From the NCBI GenBank assembly GCA_026419785.1, contig JAODTK010005756.1, positions 62,001-126,000 on the forward strand: DNA of 64,000 nt, in the 5' to 3' direction. Below, one piece after another: positions 38,185 through 49,859 of the stretch; position 1 is the first letter of the stretch; every line of letters begins with the position of its first letter. The translations under genes were made by a program, and so were the position numbers. The notes beneath the pieces are model-generated. The model had not been told where the DNA came from. It saw only the letters and a program-made list of their open reading frames with translations, and searched no databases. This DNA is from Sclerodactyla briareus (Eukaryota > Echinodermata > Holothuroidea > Dendrochirotida > Sclerodactylidae).

Positions 38185-38544
38185 GTAGTCACAGCGGCGG
38201 TGGCGACATCGACGCTTTTGTCCCGGCGATTAAGCCGTTTTGGAAGGCGATTTGGGGGATCGCCGGTGATTCGGTCCTCTTGTGTAGCCCCCAAAAGTGA
38301 TGACGGGGGAATAGGGGCTCTATTACTGATAGTGATACCGAGTTCGAGCGGCCTAATCTCTCCTAGGAACAGACGCCACCCACATTTTGCACGAGCTGTT
38401 TGTTACCCGGCAGTAACAGATGCGCGATACCGAACAGCGGCGCGGTCGCAGGCCAGAGGAGGTGGAGTGATTTATGACCCACTGGGTCGACTGGGACTGA
38501 CCAACATAGCTTATCATTTTAGCTCCAAATTCAAATGGCTGCCT
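38185..38544 (+). other. CpG-rich island with an ATG-less open frame
   Basis: CpG density rises sharply against CpG-poor flanks. The plus frame is open from 38185 to a stop at 38542-38544, and reads ATSTLLSRRLSRFGRRFGG near its start. That is rich in Arg, Ser and Leu like a mitochondrial presequence, but the apparent start is GTG and no in-frame ATG precedes it. The minus strand is also open over 38353-38574. CCGGCGAT and ATCGCCGG form an 8-bp hairpin at about 38222-38265. It could be a promoter island, an internal exon or an unmethylated repeat. I cannot choose. Confidence 0.4.
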
Positions 38545-39974
38545 AAATAATCCAAAAACAGGAACAGCGAACAAGGGGATGTAATAGCTTTATTAATATG
38601 GAATTATATCTTATATTTCGCAATTACCTTTTTTTTGACGTTCAGCTCTGTGAATTGAAGCATAGCAATGGTCAAATAATAGTGGAAAGGCAATGTAATT
38701 GTGAATAGTATATGCTCTATGGAAGAGTCTGAGCAATACGACCGCTGTAAGTGAATAGAATAGAATCGACAGCATTAATATAAACGGTCCACTCTATTTC
38801 CTACCGGAATTTGGATTGACTCGTGCAAACTTAATAGTGAATAGATCCAAAGGGGTTCAAACGATAAAACAATTATTTGTACTTTTATCGTCGTATTTGC
38901 TTTATACATTCCTCACTTACCTATTAGCGAAAAAAACAAACAAATTTTCCAAAGAATTGTTCGTCTATGTTTTGGCTCATATTATTAATAGGCAAATCCT
39001 CTGTTTGGCGTGGTAACCAATGTCTAATATCATTTCAATGTTCCTGTCGTCGAAATAGCGGAAAATTAATAATAATGGGGCCTACTTGTAGTGGTACCTA
39101 ATTCTCTCAATTTTGGCAATAATATTGTGACCTTTATGACGCATATCCAAAAGTTATTGGGTGATTCATGTGGAACGCAATATATACTTTGAGTTTGATA
39201 GCGAAGTCCTGTTTTTTTTCACATAAATACTGGCATGTGGTCTAGGTCGCAAGCAGAGGTACCGTACCTGTCCTGCCTGTAAGGGTGTTTTATCTTATTT
39301 TATTGTTGTATAACAGCAGCCTAATGTTATGTTCATATTGTGCTATTATTCAATCAATTTTAACCTTCTTCGACCTTCTTTTCTGAACCATGAAGACGGT
39401 TTCGACCCTTCCAGCTACGTAATAGTAAGCTGGTACAGTGGTAGTCGCTTTGGGGTTCGTTGTTTTTTGTGTTTTTAAGTTCTAACTCTATGGTGTAACA
39501 CCTCAACAACTTCAACAGAAACTGGCAGCGGCCATACACACAGAAGAACGTAGATTTATGAGAGGAGGTAACCCATTCGGTAAAAAAAATCTTCAACAAG
39601 TCAGGGATTTTCTTAATCAATTAAAACCAGCTTAACAGCATTGTTTTCGTACACCAAGTAAACCCAACTGTATAACATAATCTTCTTACAAGTGAGGACA
39701 GAACACACAGCCCTAAACGTTACAATTAACAAAAAGAGCAATATTTTTTGCACCACATTTTTAAACGTCAGACAATAGGACCCCTTATGCCTTATCTGAG
39801 AAAACATATGAGCATTCGATTACCCTTCGTTGCTTTTCTTTACTTCTTCACAATTAAGAATAGGCTGTTATATGTATAATATTCAATTTTCTTACCCTTT
39901 TTGTCGTTCTTGTGATATTTTCCTCCTCCCTCTAGAGTCTTCTTGAATTGAGTATCATTGTCCACGGCGGGTGG
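38545..39974. other. Non-coding stretch, possibly intron
   Basis: AT-rich. If the exon at 39981-40688 is real this is the start of its intron. I searched the minus strand here for a homeobox helix-3 signature (WFQNRR) and did not find it. Confidence 0.45.
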
Positions 39975-39983
39975 TCCCACCTG
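39975..39983 (-). other. Candidate 5' splice site
   Basis: On the minus strand the sequence reads CAG then GTGGGA, with the intron starting at 39980. It follows an acidic peptide ending EFDENS. The frame would meet a stop 18-24 bases into the intron, consistent with a real exon end. Confidence 0.5.
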
Positions 39984-40688
39984 AATTTTCGTCGAATTCT
40001 AGGTCCTCTTTCTGTGGTGAATCCAGCGTTTTTGTGTCAATCACAGTATTCGTCGTATCGTCGCTATTGGTCTCACAGTTTGCGTACGATGTCGCCGTAT
40101 GTGTCGCTGTGTGTTCGTATTTTTCCTTTTCCATAGGAAAGTTCCCATTCGGGGCGAACCTCGCCGCGAGTAACGCCGTCGGATACACGCTCGATGTCGT
40201 ATTGGCGAACGTCTGGTGGTGACGCGAAGGAAAATACCCTGCCGGTGCTGCATTGATGCGCCCACATAGGCCTTCTGTGAGGGGCTATACCCACTCCCGA
40301 ATTCTCATAGTCTTCCCCCGCCTAGAAGGCATGGTAGGGAACGGGCGCTCCCCGGTATAAAACCAGTGGTTCGTGTAGCCTCCCTGGTCCGTCGCTATCG
40401 GGTACATGTTGTTGCGATTGGTCGCCGCGGCCTGTAGGCCGACCTGATCCGCCGCGGAGGAAAACAAATTGTTTATTCCCGGTATGGTTGCCATGACTCT
40501 GCTGGACAGCAGGAAAGTATCCGTACTTGCTGGACTCGAATAAATTATTGCATTTGGTGAGCGGCTGGACGTCGTTACTCGACTCAGTGGTCAATGCGGC
40601 GGCCTGTATGCCACATAGAGATGTTGTTTGCACCATTCTCCGCCACAGGGTTCAACAGCGAATTCACGCAAAAGCCCGGGCTTGTCAT
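39981..40688 (-). CDS. Frame-broken first exon of a probable transcription-factor gene (posterior-Hox-like)
   Basis: Seen: the minus strand from an ATG at 40688 (context AAAAATGA, A at -3) to the donor at 39981 reads as one coherent low-complexity protein, if three to four frame changes are allowed (near 40612, 40480, 40318 and 40265). The start reads MTSPGFCVNSLLNP. The middle has KYGYFPAVQ, NNLFSSAADQVGLQAAA, NNMYPIATDQGGY and NHWFYTGERPFP. The last 115 codons (INAAPAGYFPS, SSVYPTALLAARF, then an acidic tail SPQKEDLEFDENS) form the longest unbroken part. CpG is dense: 11 in 40141-40200 by hand count. Family knowledge: Hox9-13 first exons are about 200-250 codons, start with a short 'xVxSLL'-type motif, are rich in Ala, Ser, Asn, Gly and Tyr, turn acidic, and end at an intron just before the homeodomain. 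Length (about 236 codons), start and end fit. Odd: the frame breaks could be sequencing indels or decay, and no homeobox exon was found. Alternatives: another disordered regulator. Confidence 0.5.
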
Positions 40689-42127
40689 TTTTAATACCGG
40701 TCGTATATTTGCTGCAAACAGTAATTTCGACGCGCCGAGCCGGCTGTTGGTGATAAGTCCACGGCCGACCCTGTTGGCATAAAACATCAAGAACATCAAG
40801 TCACGTGGGCTGGGTCAACCAATCTCGAAGGGTAACCTCGTACGTGCAGTAATAATATAGGGAACACAAACTCTCATAAAGTTTTTGTAAACAATATACC
40901 GTATTATCCAATACTGGAGTTTGTTGTGTATTATTAGGATAGCCGGCTATTGTATATGGAGCCATTTAGGTTGCTCAATAGGCTTCTGTGTCCACAACAG
41001 AATATCAGTAGGGCCTATAACAAATAGGCCTACCAAAGCTGCTTAGTTACAATTTTAAACGTTTGATGATGGGTTTCAAAATGAGGACTACCCGAGGCAA
41101 CATATGAGAGATTTCTCGAACCCAAATAGAATATTATGTGTGTACTGATTCCTAGCCTGTCAGGTTAGGTACCAAGACGGCCGTTTTAGGCATAATATTA
41201 ATGTGCAGTTTTAGTCGGTATAGACCAACTTTTGCCGCATAACAACTCAGCAAATGGCTTGTTGGAATGTGGAAAGTGACGGGAATGACCAGACCTCGGC
41301 CTATCTGAGATAAGTTTTAGGCGAATATGGTCGACTGGTACGGTAGTTCTTCCGGCACGTAGTGGGGATCCGGAGAGAGTAACACATTTACAGTGAGTAT
41401 AATCGTAATTCCGCGTGGTAATCGTGAGGCATTGTCAAAACTAGCGGCACACTCACTTTATCATCACATATTGCAATGGATGTACGCTGTTGGACCGTAT
41501 TTTTCACACGTTTTCCAATGCATTCTTCTGGCACATAATTGGGCAAATTTATAGCATTTTCGAGATTGTTAAAGGTGTGTCATGTGGAAAAGGTATGCAC
41601 CCTATTTGCCCACGTTTTACGCACTGTACAGGTGATTTACAGAAAGTCATGTGACCTCTGAACCCCCTCATATCTATCTTGCAGGGGTATAGATCTTCTA
41701 AAGGACTTCAACAATAATATGAAATGGTTCATGATTATCAATTTCTATTACACATCACTCTCGGTAATAGAGTACAATCATAAGTTTCACCTTCGTGATT
41801 AATTCCAGTCACATGTTAATATGGCGTCCTAAAATGTCCGTGATGATGTCATTGGAACAGGATATCTGGAATTTCATTTTCATTGAGCCGTGACTGGTGT
41901 TTCTGTCAGTCTGTTGTAGGTAGTTATTGTCGACCAGTCTCAGTCAGGTCGTCAGTCAGGCATTGTTAGTTAATTATTTAGTTAGTTATAGTTATGTTAC
42001 CATGTGGAAGGCAGACATCGTTTGAACCAGTTTTAACCATTTGTCCAGCACGATGTACGTTACATAACATTTTACCCCCCCGTTTTTGGTTTAGTTTAGG
42101 GAGTTTAGAGACTCCCCTATTCGGGAG
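40689..42127. other. Non-coding stretch, possible 5' flank of the exon above
   Basis: No TATA box in the usual position upstream (higher coordinates) of the minus-strand ATG. (TCAG)-like words lie at 41905-41965. Nothing else recognised. Confidence 0.4.
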
Positions 42128-42240
42128 AATGAAATTGTCTCCTGTTTAGGAGAATTTGAATTATTCATGAGACTGCCCATTGTATGCTTTCCACTGTGAT
42201 AACGTTCACCACATATGGCATTCTAGGAGACAATTCATTT
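42128..42240. repeat. Short inverted repeat (foldback)
   Basis: AATGAAATTGTCTCCT at 42128-42143 and AGGAGACAATTCATTT at 42225-42240 are complementary apart from one bulge and an end mismatch, with about 80 bp between them. GGAGAAT words also lie inside. A perfect 8-bp hairpin of the same vocabulary (GATTCTCC, AGAACA, GGAGAATC) lies at 42608-42629, suggesting related foldback sequence. Confidence 0.5.
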
Positions 42241-45200
42241 CAACTCCTCTTGATAATTCTTCCAGTCCGAGAACTACAAAAAATCTCGGTTTGAATTGGT
42301 GGTCGTCAATGTAGATTTCGAGGTATTCAAATGAAAATAGACTACTTGTGCCCCTGGAGTAACTTTCTTGGGATTAGATTTGCCACAGTCGTTCCGGACG
42401 GCAGTTCCAGTTGTTAACAGTTAGGGTATCTATCTGAAATTGCAATAACGTCAATACAGGTAACACATGCCATAGAAACACACGTATCCGTAATCATCGA
42501 CCTAATGTAAAGTTACTCAAACAGCGCAGCGTGTAATTAACTGGGAACGACTGTTTTGAATGTAATGGTTGGCAGACATTGTTTATTCATATCAATATTA
42601 ACATAACGATTCTCCAGAACAGGAGAATCTCCCTGACTGCCCTCACATCTGTGATGCATACGTGGTATTCTCACTTGGAAGAAAACTACTGTCCTGCAAG
42701 CGATGATCCTGTCGTCTGGACACATTTTCAAATAGCAGCATAGTAGGCTTGTCGGGATGGTTAGTCCCCGTATAGCTGAGCGCTCTCCTCAGTTTAAGCC
42801 CCTAACTTCCCCTTTTTTCTCCTATATAGTAGAAGGCCCACTACAGGAAATACACCTGATAAGTGTGATCAAAACTTTACTATCAGTAATGTATACCGTG
42901 TCCAAGTGTGGGTTTCCCCCTTGTAGGACGTGAAGGCTATGTGTAACCATACAAGAATTGTGTGAAGTACCGGTATTTGGCATATGCTATTTAGATATTT
43001 TGTCTAAGACAGTACTGAAATCATCGAGCAATGAGCTCTGCTTGCGTGCTTCGACGCAAACCTTGCACAGGGATTAATATAGACAGTACCATTTCGACTG
43101 CATAATATTCTGGTCTGTTCGGTGAGTGAAGTAATAATCGAGGCTTCGGGACAACTAAATAGCTAAGTGTGATCCCCGTGTACTCTCGGGAATTTCACGT
43201 TATTCTCCCGTCTGATATTCCACACTTTCCCCACGAACAACTGCCTGCTATACGTTGCGGCAACGTCTGTCCTTCGAGAAGAATTCCTCATTACCGCCCT
43301 GTTGTTACGGATTGTCATAAATAAGACGGCAGCTAGGTATAACGCCAACTGTGTCAGTTATATCCCCAATAACCTTCCACACAAATGCCGGGGTTTATGC
43401 GGCCGTCTGATCGGTGAAGTCCGTTATTACGATCCCCCAAGGTACCCATCCATTGGTAGTTCCAGTCAAGTGTGTCAGGGAAAGCTACACGGCGTGTCTC
43501 CTTCAATTTTTGGTTTACACGGGTCTGCCCTTGCGTGTTCGTTGCTTAGGCTATTTCCAGTCCTCTCCTAGGTTTATTCAACGTTGGAGGTAGTAAATCT
43601 TGTCATATTAAAAGTCTGGGGGAACCAGAATATTAAAGGGAAATTTGGGCATGCTGCAGTTGTCGTTGTGGCGTAAGTGCATTTGACTGTTTAATTGGGT
43701 TATCGATATAATACTAAAATTGCTCATTAAGAAACCATGTTATAAAATTTTATGTGACGAATATCTGTCAATATGTGTCAATACCCGATGATATGTATCC
43801 CGTGCGAAAAATATGCGAAAACGCTCTGAAAGAATGCTAGACTCGTTGAATGCTAGATTCGTAGGAACAAGATTCGAAATCCTTGTCGATTAACATTAAC
43901 GAAGCATTCGTATTTCTAGCGCCACTCATTCAGTTCATGGAGATTCACACTCTCTACAATCGCATAAATTGTCCCTTCTAACAATTTCGTATACCTTTGC
44001 CCGCCATCCTTGGAAATATACCCACAGTTGCTATCCCGTTGTGTACCATGTTACCGAGAGGGAATTTAAACTCCGTCCTGGAATTCTGGAAAATGCCCCG
44101 AAAATCGTAGAAACGGCATAAAAAAAACAAGAAAAAAGCCGATTCCACCACAAGCTTTCCCTCGCCGTTTTTTTAATTTTCGAGCTAACGAGAAGGCTTT
44201 TCAGACTTTCTCCATCGTTCTTCAGTTTGAGGATCACATACTGTAGCGCGAGTCAAATGATACGTATATACAGCACGTGTATAGCTTCTGTCTGACTACC
44301 CGCAGTTTATTTACACAGTTTTCTTTAACTTATACACACAGCGAATGCATTAACTAATTGACATAATTGGTTCTTCTCATTTTCCCTGAAATATTCATTC
44401 GAACTGAATATTGGCTGTTTCCAACACCATCATGAAGTGCGTTTACGTATATCTCAATCAAATCCGAATTAATGAGTGCCGGGAGAAGGATCTACAATAA
44501 GCACAACGACTGCGCAAGGCTAGCCCTGTGTACGTCACAATATCACAAATTGTCAAAGAGACACTCGCTCGGAATGGTAGTTCTACGGATTCTTCCTGAG
44601 GCTATTGTATTTGCTTCTTCGCGACCGGTTAGTAGAGGTGGGGCAAGCCACCAAAATCTGTTTTCAGGTCCATCCCTTGACTCAAATATATGCACGTCGA
44701 GTAATTTCAGGCAAGTCACTTTACAAACTCAACGGGGGCAATCACTCATTCATGGGCAATTCACCAGCATATTTCAACCTCAAGTCACGAGTGCGACTTC
44801 AAGTTTCAAGTTTCAAGTTTTCTTTACCACTCTGTAGATAATAATTGCAGCATAATGACATACAGTACAGTATTAATAATAATAAATATACAGTCTGGAG
44901 AGATAAAGATTAATCTGAGTGGAGGGACCAAATAAGATGATACTTTTCTATCTCCCTGACCTAACAACAAATCTAGACCATTAGGAAAATAGATTAACAA
45001 CTTAGAAAAAAGCATGGGGGGGGGGAATGGACAAAATTTTAAGGGGGGGTGGGGTGAGGTAATCCTCTGTAACTCCTATAAGCATCAACATACATTATCC
45101 ACGATCACATGCATGTAGTAGGAATATAATTGTTTAGAAGAGCTGCTGCCTATATCTGCGTTTAAAGAGGTATAAGGAATTTAAAAAAACCTTTTTTTCA

Positions 45201-46647
45201 TTCGTCATCTAGCGAATTCCCAAGGTGAACCCCGTACTTCTTATCTGGGTTTGTTAATTACGAACAGTTCTGGAAAGGAGTGGCTTAAATGTGCCTATAC
45301 CGAGTGCTCTGCCGCGCCGGTTAGAACTATCGTGACCAACCACAACCTGCAGTCAAACAAAATATTATGTAGAATCTTCCACACGATCTAAATAATAATA
45401 ATATAGTTATCGCACAGTGCGGTGCCCTAAACATAAAAATATATTTTCATGTTATTCTAATCTCGGCAGCCTGTGAATAAAAATACCAATAATTTGTAGT
45501 CATATTTTTTCCAATACCGTTCGGATGGCAGTTGCTCAGATGATTCATTCTTAATGACCCGAAACAATGGTCAACCTAATTTTTTAAATTGTACCTACTG
45601 TAATGAGACAAGAGTAAATGCAATTGCAGCCACAATAATCAGGTGACTGTCAGAGACAATAGGTTTCTATATCTCAAGAGCTGATAGAGGAGAGTTTAAT
45701 TCAGATTGGAATGAAAACTGTGAAAAAACGGTCATGACAACAAACGTCTAAGGCTGGAATCCATGGGTGCGGATGTGTGTGCGGTTTAGATGTGAAAATC
45801 GCAGTCTTGCGAGGGATAATTGTTTTCTATTGACCTAAACTTAGAAGGTAAGCATTTAAAGGACCATAAATATCTAGCAAGTCATGAATGAGGCGAAAAA
45901 TTGTTTATGAAAAGATTTCATTGAATCAGTTTGCCGCGATACAACATTACTGCCGCAATAGTGCACGGTGCTTTGCCCTTCTCGACGAACGTTCGTTCCA
46001 TTTCATTTGAATACTTGTTTGCTTCTACGGGGTCTATCCCTGCGAACCAACGGCAGCTCGTTTAGGTACGTTTCGTATTTGTACTCGTGTGATTCCGCTA
46101 TTCATGGTGTCTTACCGCATACGACATACGCATCTATGGAATCCTAGCCTATTAAGTGATCCGTGTGCGTAGGCCAATTTGACGATATGTCAACCTATTG
46201 TTCATCCGAAAGTTGAATAATTAATTCATGTAGTTCATGACTTCCGAACTGCAAAACTGAACTCAGCTTACACACAGGTTGAGCCTCCAATGGGCATAAA
46301 TTATAATACTAAGGACGCACTGGCCCAAGGACGCACTGAAAGACCCCCAACCGGCCGGATTCAACTCATATACCACTATCCACATGCGTCTCAGTGTACA
46401 CTTCTTATCCCTAGGGAGTGCCGAATTTACAAACCGTCTGCATACGTGTCCCTTAAATCATCGGTCAATTATGATCTGTTTGGTTAAAATGACGGAGTGG
46501 TCAGGTGAAATTCCAACGCTTGACCATCTTGACCATTCCTACTAAATTATCCATTTCACTTCATACAATTGACCTGCAGTTCAGTCCCAAAGTATCCCGA
46601 GAGGACAAGTCGGCTAGTAATGAAATTAACCAACCTAAATGTTAGCA
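42241..46647. other. Non-coding stretch without recognised genes
   Basis: Open frames at 43163-43571 (both strands) and 44472-44837 (121 codons from an ATG) carry no known motif. Simple repeats: (TTCAAG)n at 44798-44820 and G-runs at 45016-45056. I see no transposon ends. Confidence 0.5.
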
Positions 46648-46826
46648 CACTGTGAGAAGAATAAGAAGTTAAGTCACAAATTTTGACCAAGATTGGGTTG
46701 AGCTCCCACTACCATATTTCTAGGTCTAATTTTCGACCAAATTATGGTCAATCTGACCCAACTTGGGTTAATTATTGACCCAGTGTCTGGGTTAGTTCCC
46801 GAAATTGACACCGTTCTTTTACAGTG
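46648..46826. mobile_element. 179-bp MITE with CACTGT termini
   Basis: The left end reads CACTGTGAGAAGAA. The reverse complement of the right end reads CACTGTAAAAGAA, so the terminal inverted repeat is about 12 of 14 bases. Inside, words of the type TTGACCAA, TGACCCA and TGGGTTAA are repeated in both orientations. Similar small TIR elements with CACTGTAAAA ends are common in animal genomes. No obvious target-site duplication at the edges. The 113-codon minus frame crossing it is an artefact. Confidence 0.65.
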
Positions 46827-49200
46827 CATATTGTCCAATCGGCGACAGAGTGTTCCATTTTCACCACCTGGCTCTAATGCACCTCTCCCCACAGAATATA
46901 ATAAGACATATAACAAACTGCATATCATCACATCGAACATCTGCCATGGTATATGCTGTCTTCCATCCTGGTCCAGCAGAGTGCTATGTAATAATTCGCC
47001 TCCAATGCATGACATGCGGGGAAGAGGGTGTCTACCAGCCTGTCAGCAGCGAAGATGAAGGGTGAAAAATAGTTAGTTCGGGCCAGAATAACCAGTCGTC
47101 TACCAGCATCATAACGGTCTGACAGTTCAAAGCAGACACATTTGTGAAGTTGCTTGCATTCAATTCGACTGGATGAGGGCTGCAAAGCTCCAGCAAGACT
47201 GTCCTCGTGAAACTTTGATATCTCTTGATACAATATCAGTTCGTAGAGATTCCAGCAATAGCAATACCAATGAATTCATTGGCCCTAGCGATATACCCGC
47301 TATCATTCTCGCGCTAACCTGCTCCTGAACTTGCTCCTTCAAACTCTCTTGTTTCTTTGGAAACATTTCTGTCATAGCAGCTTGCCCACGTAGTCGCGAG
47401 TCTTGAAAAGTGGAGATGAATCTGTCCCTTCAAACAATCTACCAATAGCATCGAGTTCTCAGCCCTTCGAGGCCATGGAATCGATCACACTTGACATATG
47501 ACGCAGGCTGTTGTCCGCCTAGTAGGTAATCGGTTGCTCCCTACCAGTCCGCTAGTGAATAGTGATTTCTCACCCTTTCCTTCAGCTTGGATTCTGCAAA
47601 TGTTGGCCAACATGCGACCTACTTACTGGCTTTCTTGGTATTCATATTTGGTTATCATTATAGAACCAACCAATGCGTAGACCGTGTCTGGCAATGTAGC
47701 CTATGGTCGGATGGTTGGATACCACCCTTCTCTGATCAGCTAATTATCTGGACTTCCTTTCAAACGGTCGATCTGTCAATAGCTGTCCGTGTGCTGATAG
47801 TTCACCCCATCACACCTGGGGTGCTTCAAGCTTCTTCATTGATTTCAGTGTTTTCGGTATTTCCTGGTGTTTTCTTCTGCTGAAGGACAAATCATTCTCT
47901 CCAGTATCAACCATCCTTCCAACTACCTTGCTGAGCGTCAATTCACTGCAAGCATCTCTAATCTGAACCTCTTGATTTTAACACAATGAGGAAGACACCT
48001 TGCCATCTTGAATGAGCAGCTCATCGACCATCGGAAGCTTGACACGAATCTCCCTTGCCTTTCTTTCTGTGCTATGGAACGTTCTCGAATTCAATTGTTC
48101 AGCTTGGGCTAACTTACTGCTAACCTTCCTGATCCGAACCTTCTTATTGTATTAGGTATATCTGTAGTAGGGCGGAAACAACCTTGTAACTGAGAAGTCT
48201 ATCATCACGTCTCTTCTATACTGTTCTATGGAACATCCTTAGACTCCATTGTTTAACATGGAACACCGTCTAGAAACTTGCTAACGTTGCTAAACATGCT
48301 TCCCAGAAACAAGGCTCTCTCCTCACTCTTCCGTTCTCGTAACTACTCCGAACCGACAAACCATAAAGTCACTGTTCACTTACCATGACTATCCATTCTA
48401 AGGTGGTAGAAAAGCATGTTGACCACTTCAACGCCAAAAGGATAATTTCAGGTTCTCTCTCTCTCTCTCCCCTCTCCTCTGCTCTGATAACCTCGTGGTT
48501 TCTCCCAAATTTGACCAAGCCACTTCCACGGCGCTATTCAGTGGTTAACAAGGTGATAGTCTAACTCTTTTTAGTAGTTCTGCTGATTCCCTCAAACTTA
48601 CAAAAATGCCCCACGTCGACACTTAGTTTGTTGATACCACGCGATCTTGAGATTATATTTGAACTTGCTTTATCAATGAAAGGCGTACTCTGCCGGTATT
48701 TCCCCCCTGCTCCAAGTTGGGTACTAGTCATATTGGTGAGTCCGAGTTCCGACTGTTTGAGCTTCCTTTCTCCTGTCCTCCGCCAGGTTTGGTGGCAGGT
48801 TGGTACTCGTCCTTCTCCACAACATGCCCAGGTTGTTCCGTATTGTGTTCCTTTGTGACAAACATATCGTCCAATATCGACCTTACAACATGTTGGCACG
48901 ATGTCTGGTTGTACAGGTTGTATAGGCGGTTCCAATTGTATTCGGTGTTAACTAACATCGCCAAGTGCCCAATCTTATCTTTAAAGAGGATTGTAGTTGC
49001 TGGTCCAGCGCAACAAGCGACGGGCGAATTGCAGGACGTCACGACAAAATATGTTAATGTGCAGCACAACGCGGTATACAGGAATCACCATATGTCAATA
49101 TATTATATCAATTTCTACTTGGACGGAAAAAAATGCGTGCAAATTTCATTTGGTTTCAATTTATCTAAATTGCGGGTGGCAGGATATGGTTTACAAGATT
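46827..49200 (-). pseudogene. Low-stop, possibly decayed coding stretch (weak)
   Basis: Several minus-strand frames chain across this stretch in a common direction: 48728-49069, 48561-48935, 47160-47375 and 46928-47233. Compositions look protein-like (for example NTEYNWNRLYNLYNQTSC, FPKKQESLKEQVQEQV, RRLVILARTNYFSPF). They are in different frames with stops between them. A plus-strand frame of 161 codons (48717-49202, no ATG at its left end) overlaps. No known domain, reverse transcriptase or integrase motif is recognised. Decayed transposon, decayed gene and chance all remain possible. Confidence 0.2.
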
Positions 49201-49859
49201 AATTGTATTTGACGACAATCATCTTTAATAATTCAGGTAATTCAGATATTGTCCACTTTCCATGCACGTTCAACGTTAGTGCCCTTCGGATTGTCGCTTT
49301 ACGTTCGATCTCCTATCGTATTTTCTATGTAATTGTACACAGTTGTATCTTGTTCTATGTTTTTCTGATCTCTCCTGTATACCATACCTACCAATCCTTC
49401 GCGCCAATCAGGCGCTTGAAAAATAAGTTCACTATTCACGGCCTGTTCAAAAGCGAATGGTTTTGTATTTTCTTTCTTTTTCTTTTAACAATTCTGCCAC
49501 AAACATAGGACCTGATAACTACGCAAGGAATGACATCAGAGAAACGACGATAATGTCAGTCTAACACATCGTGGTTCATTACAATTCATGAACAATATTT
49601 GCAGTACAAACGATCATTTCAGTGGTAATACTTAGGTCGCACATAGACACTTTATTCATCCGTAATTCAATAGGGAGTCCAGTCTAGTTGAGAATCTAAC
49701 GTTTTATTTCTTATATCCATAACAATACCAGATGCATGCAAGAAAATTATTCATTAAATACAGGTAGGTAGGCCCTGGGAAAAGTATACTAGAGACCCAA
49801 TGGTTTAGCTTAGCTCAAAAACGGTAACTTTCCAGTATGTGGGGAAATGGTTAGTGATT
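49201..49859. other. Non-coding stretch
   Basis: Hydrophobic 101-codon frame at 49203-49508 without an initiating ATG context or known motif. Nothing else seen. Confidence 0.5.

Noticed and set aside
44472..44837. 121-codon ATG-started frame
   Set aside because: The end runs into a (TTCAAG)n simple repeat; no motif; chance length.
39975..46640. Search for Hox-cluster microRNA sequences (mir-10-like seed) near the candidate exon
   Set aside because: No matching mature sequence seen on either strand.
48717..49202. 161-codon plus-strand frame, the longest in the window
   Set aside because: It has no ATG at its left end, overlaps long minus-strand frames and shows no recognisable domain. Kept only as part of the weak low-stop stretch.
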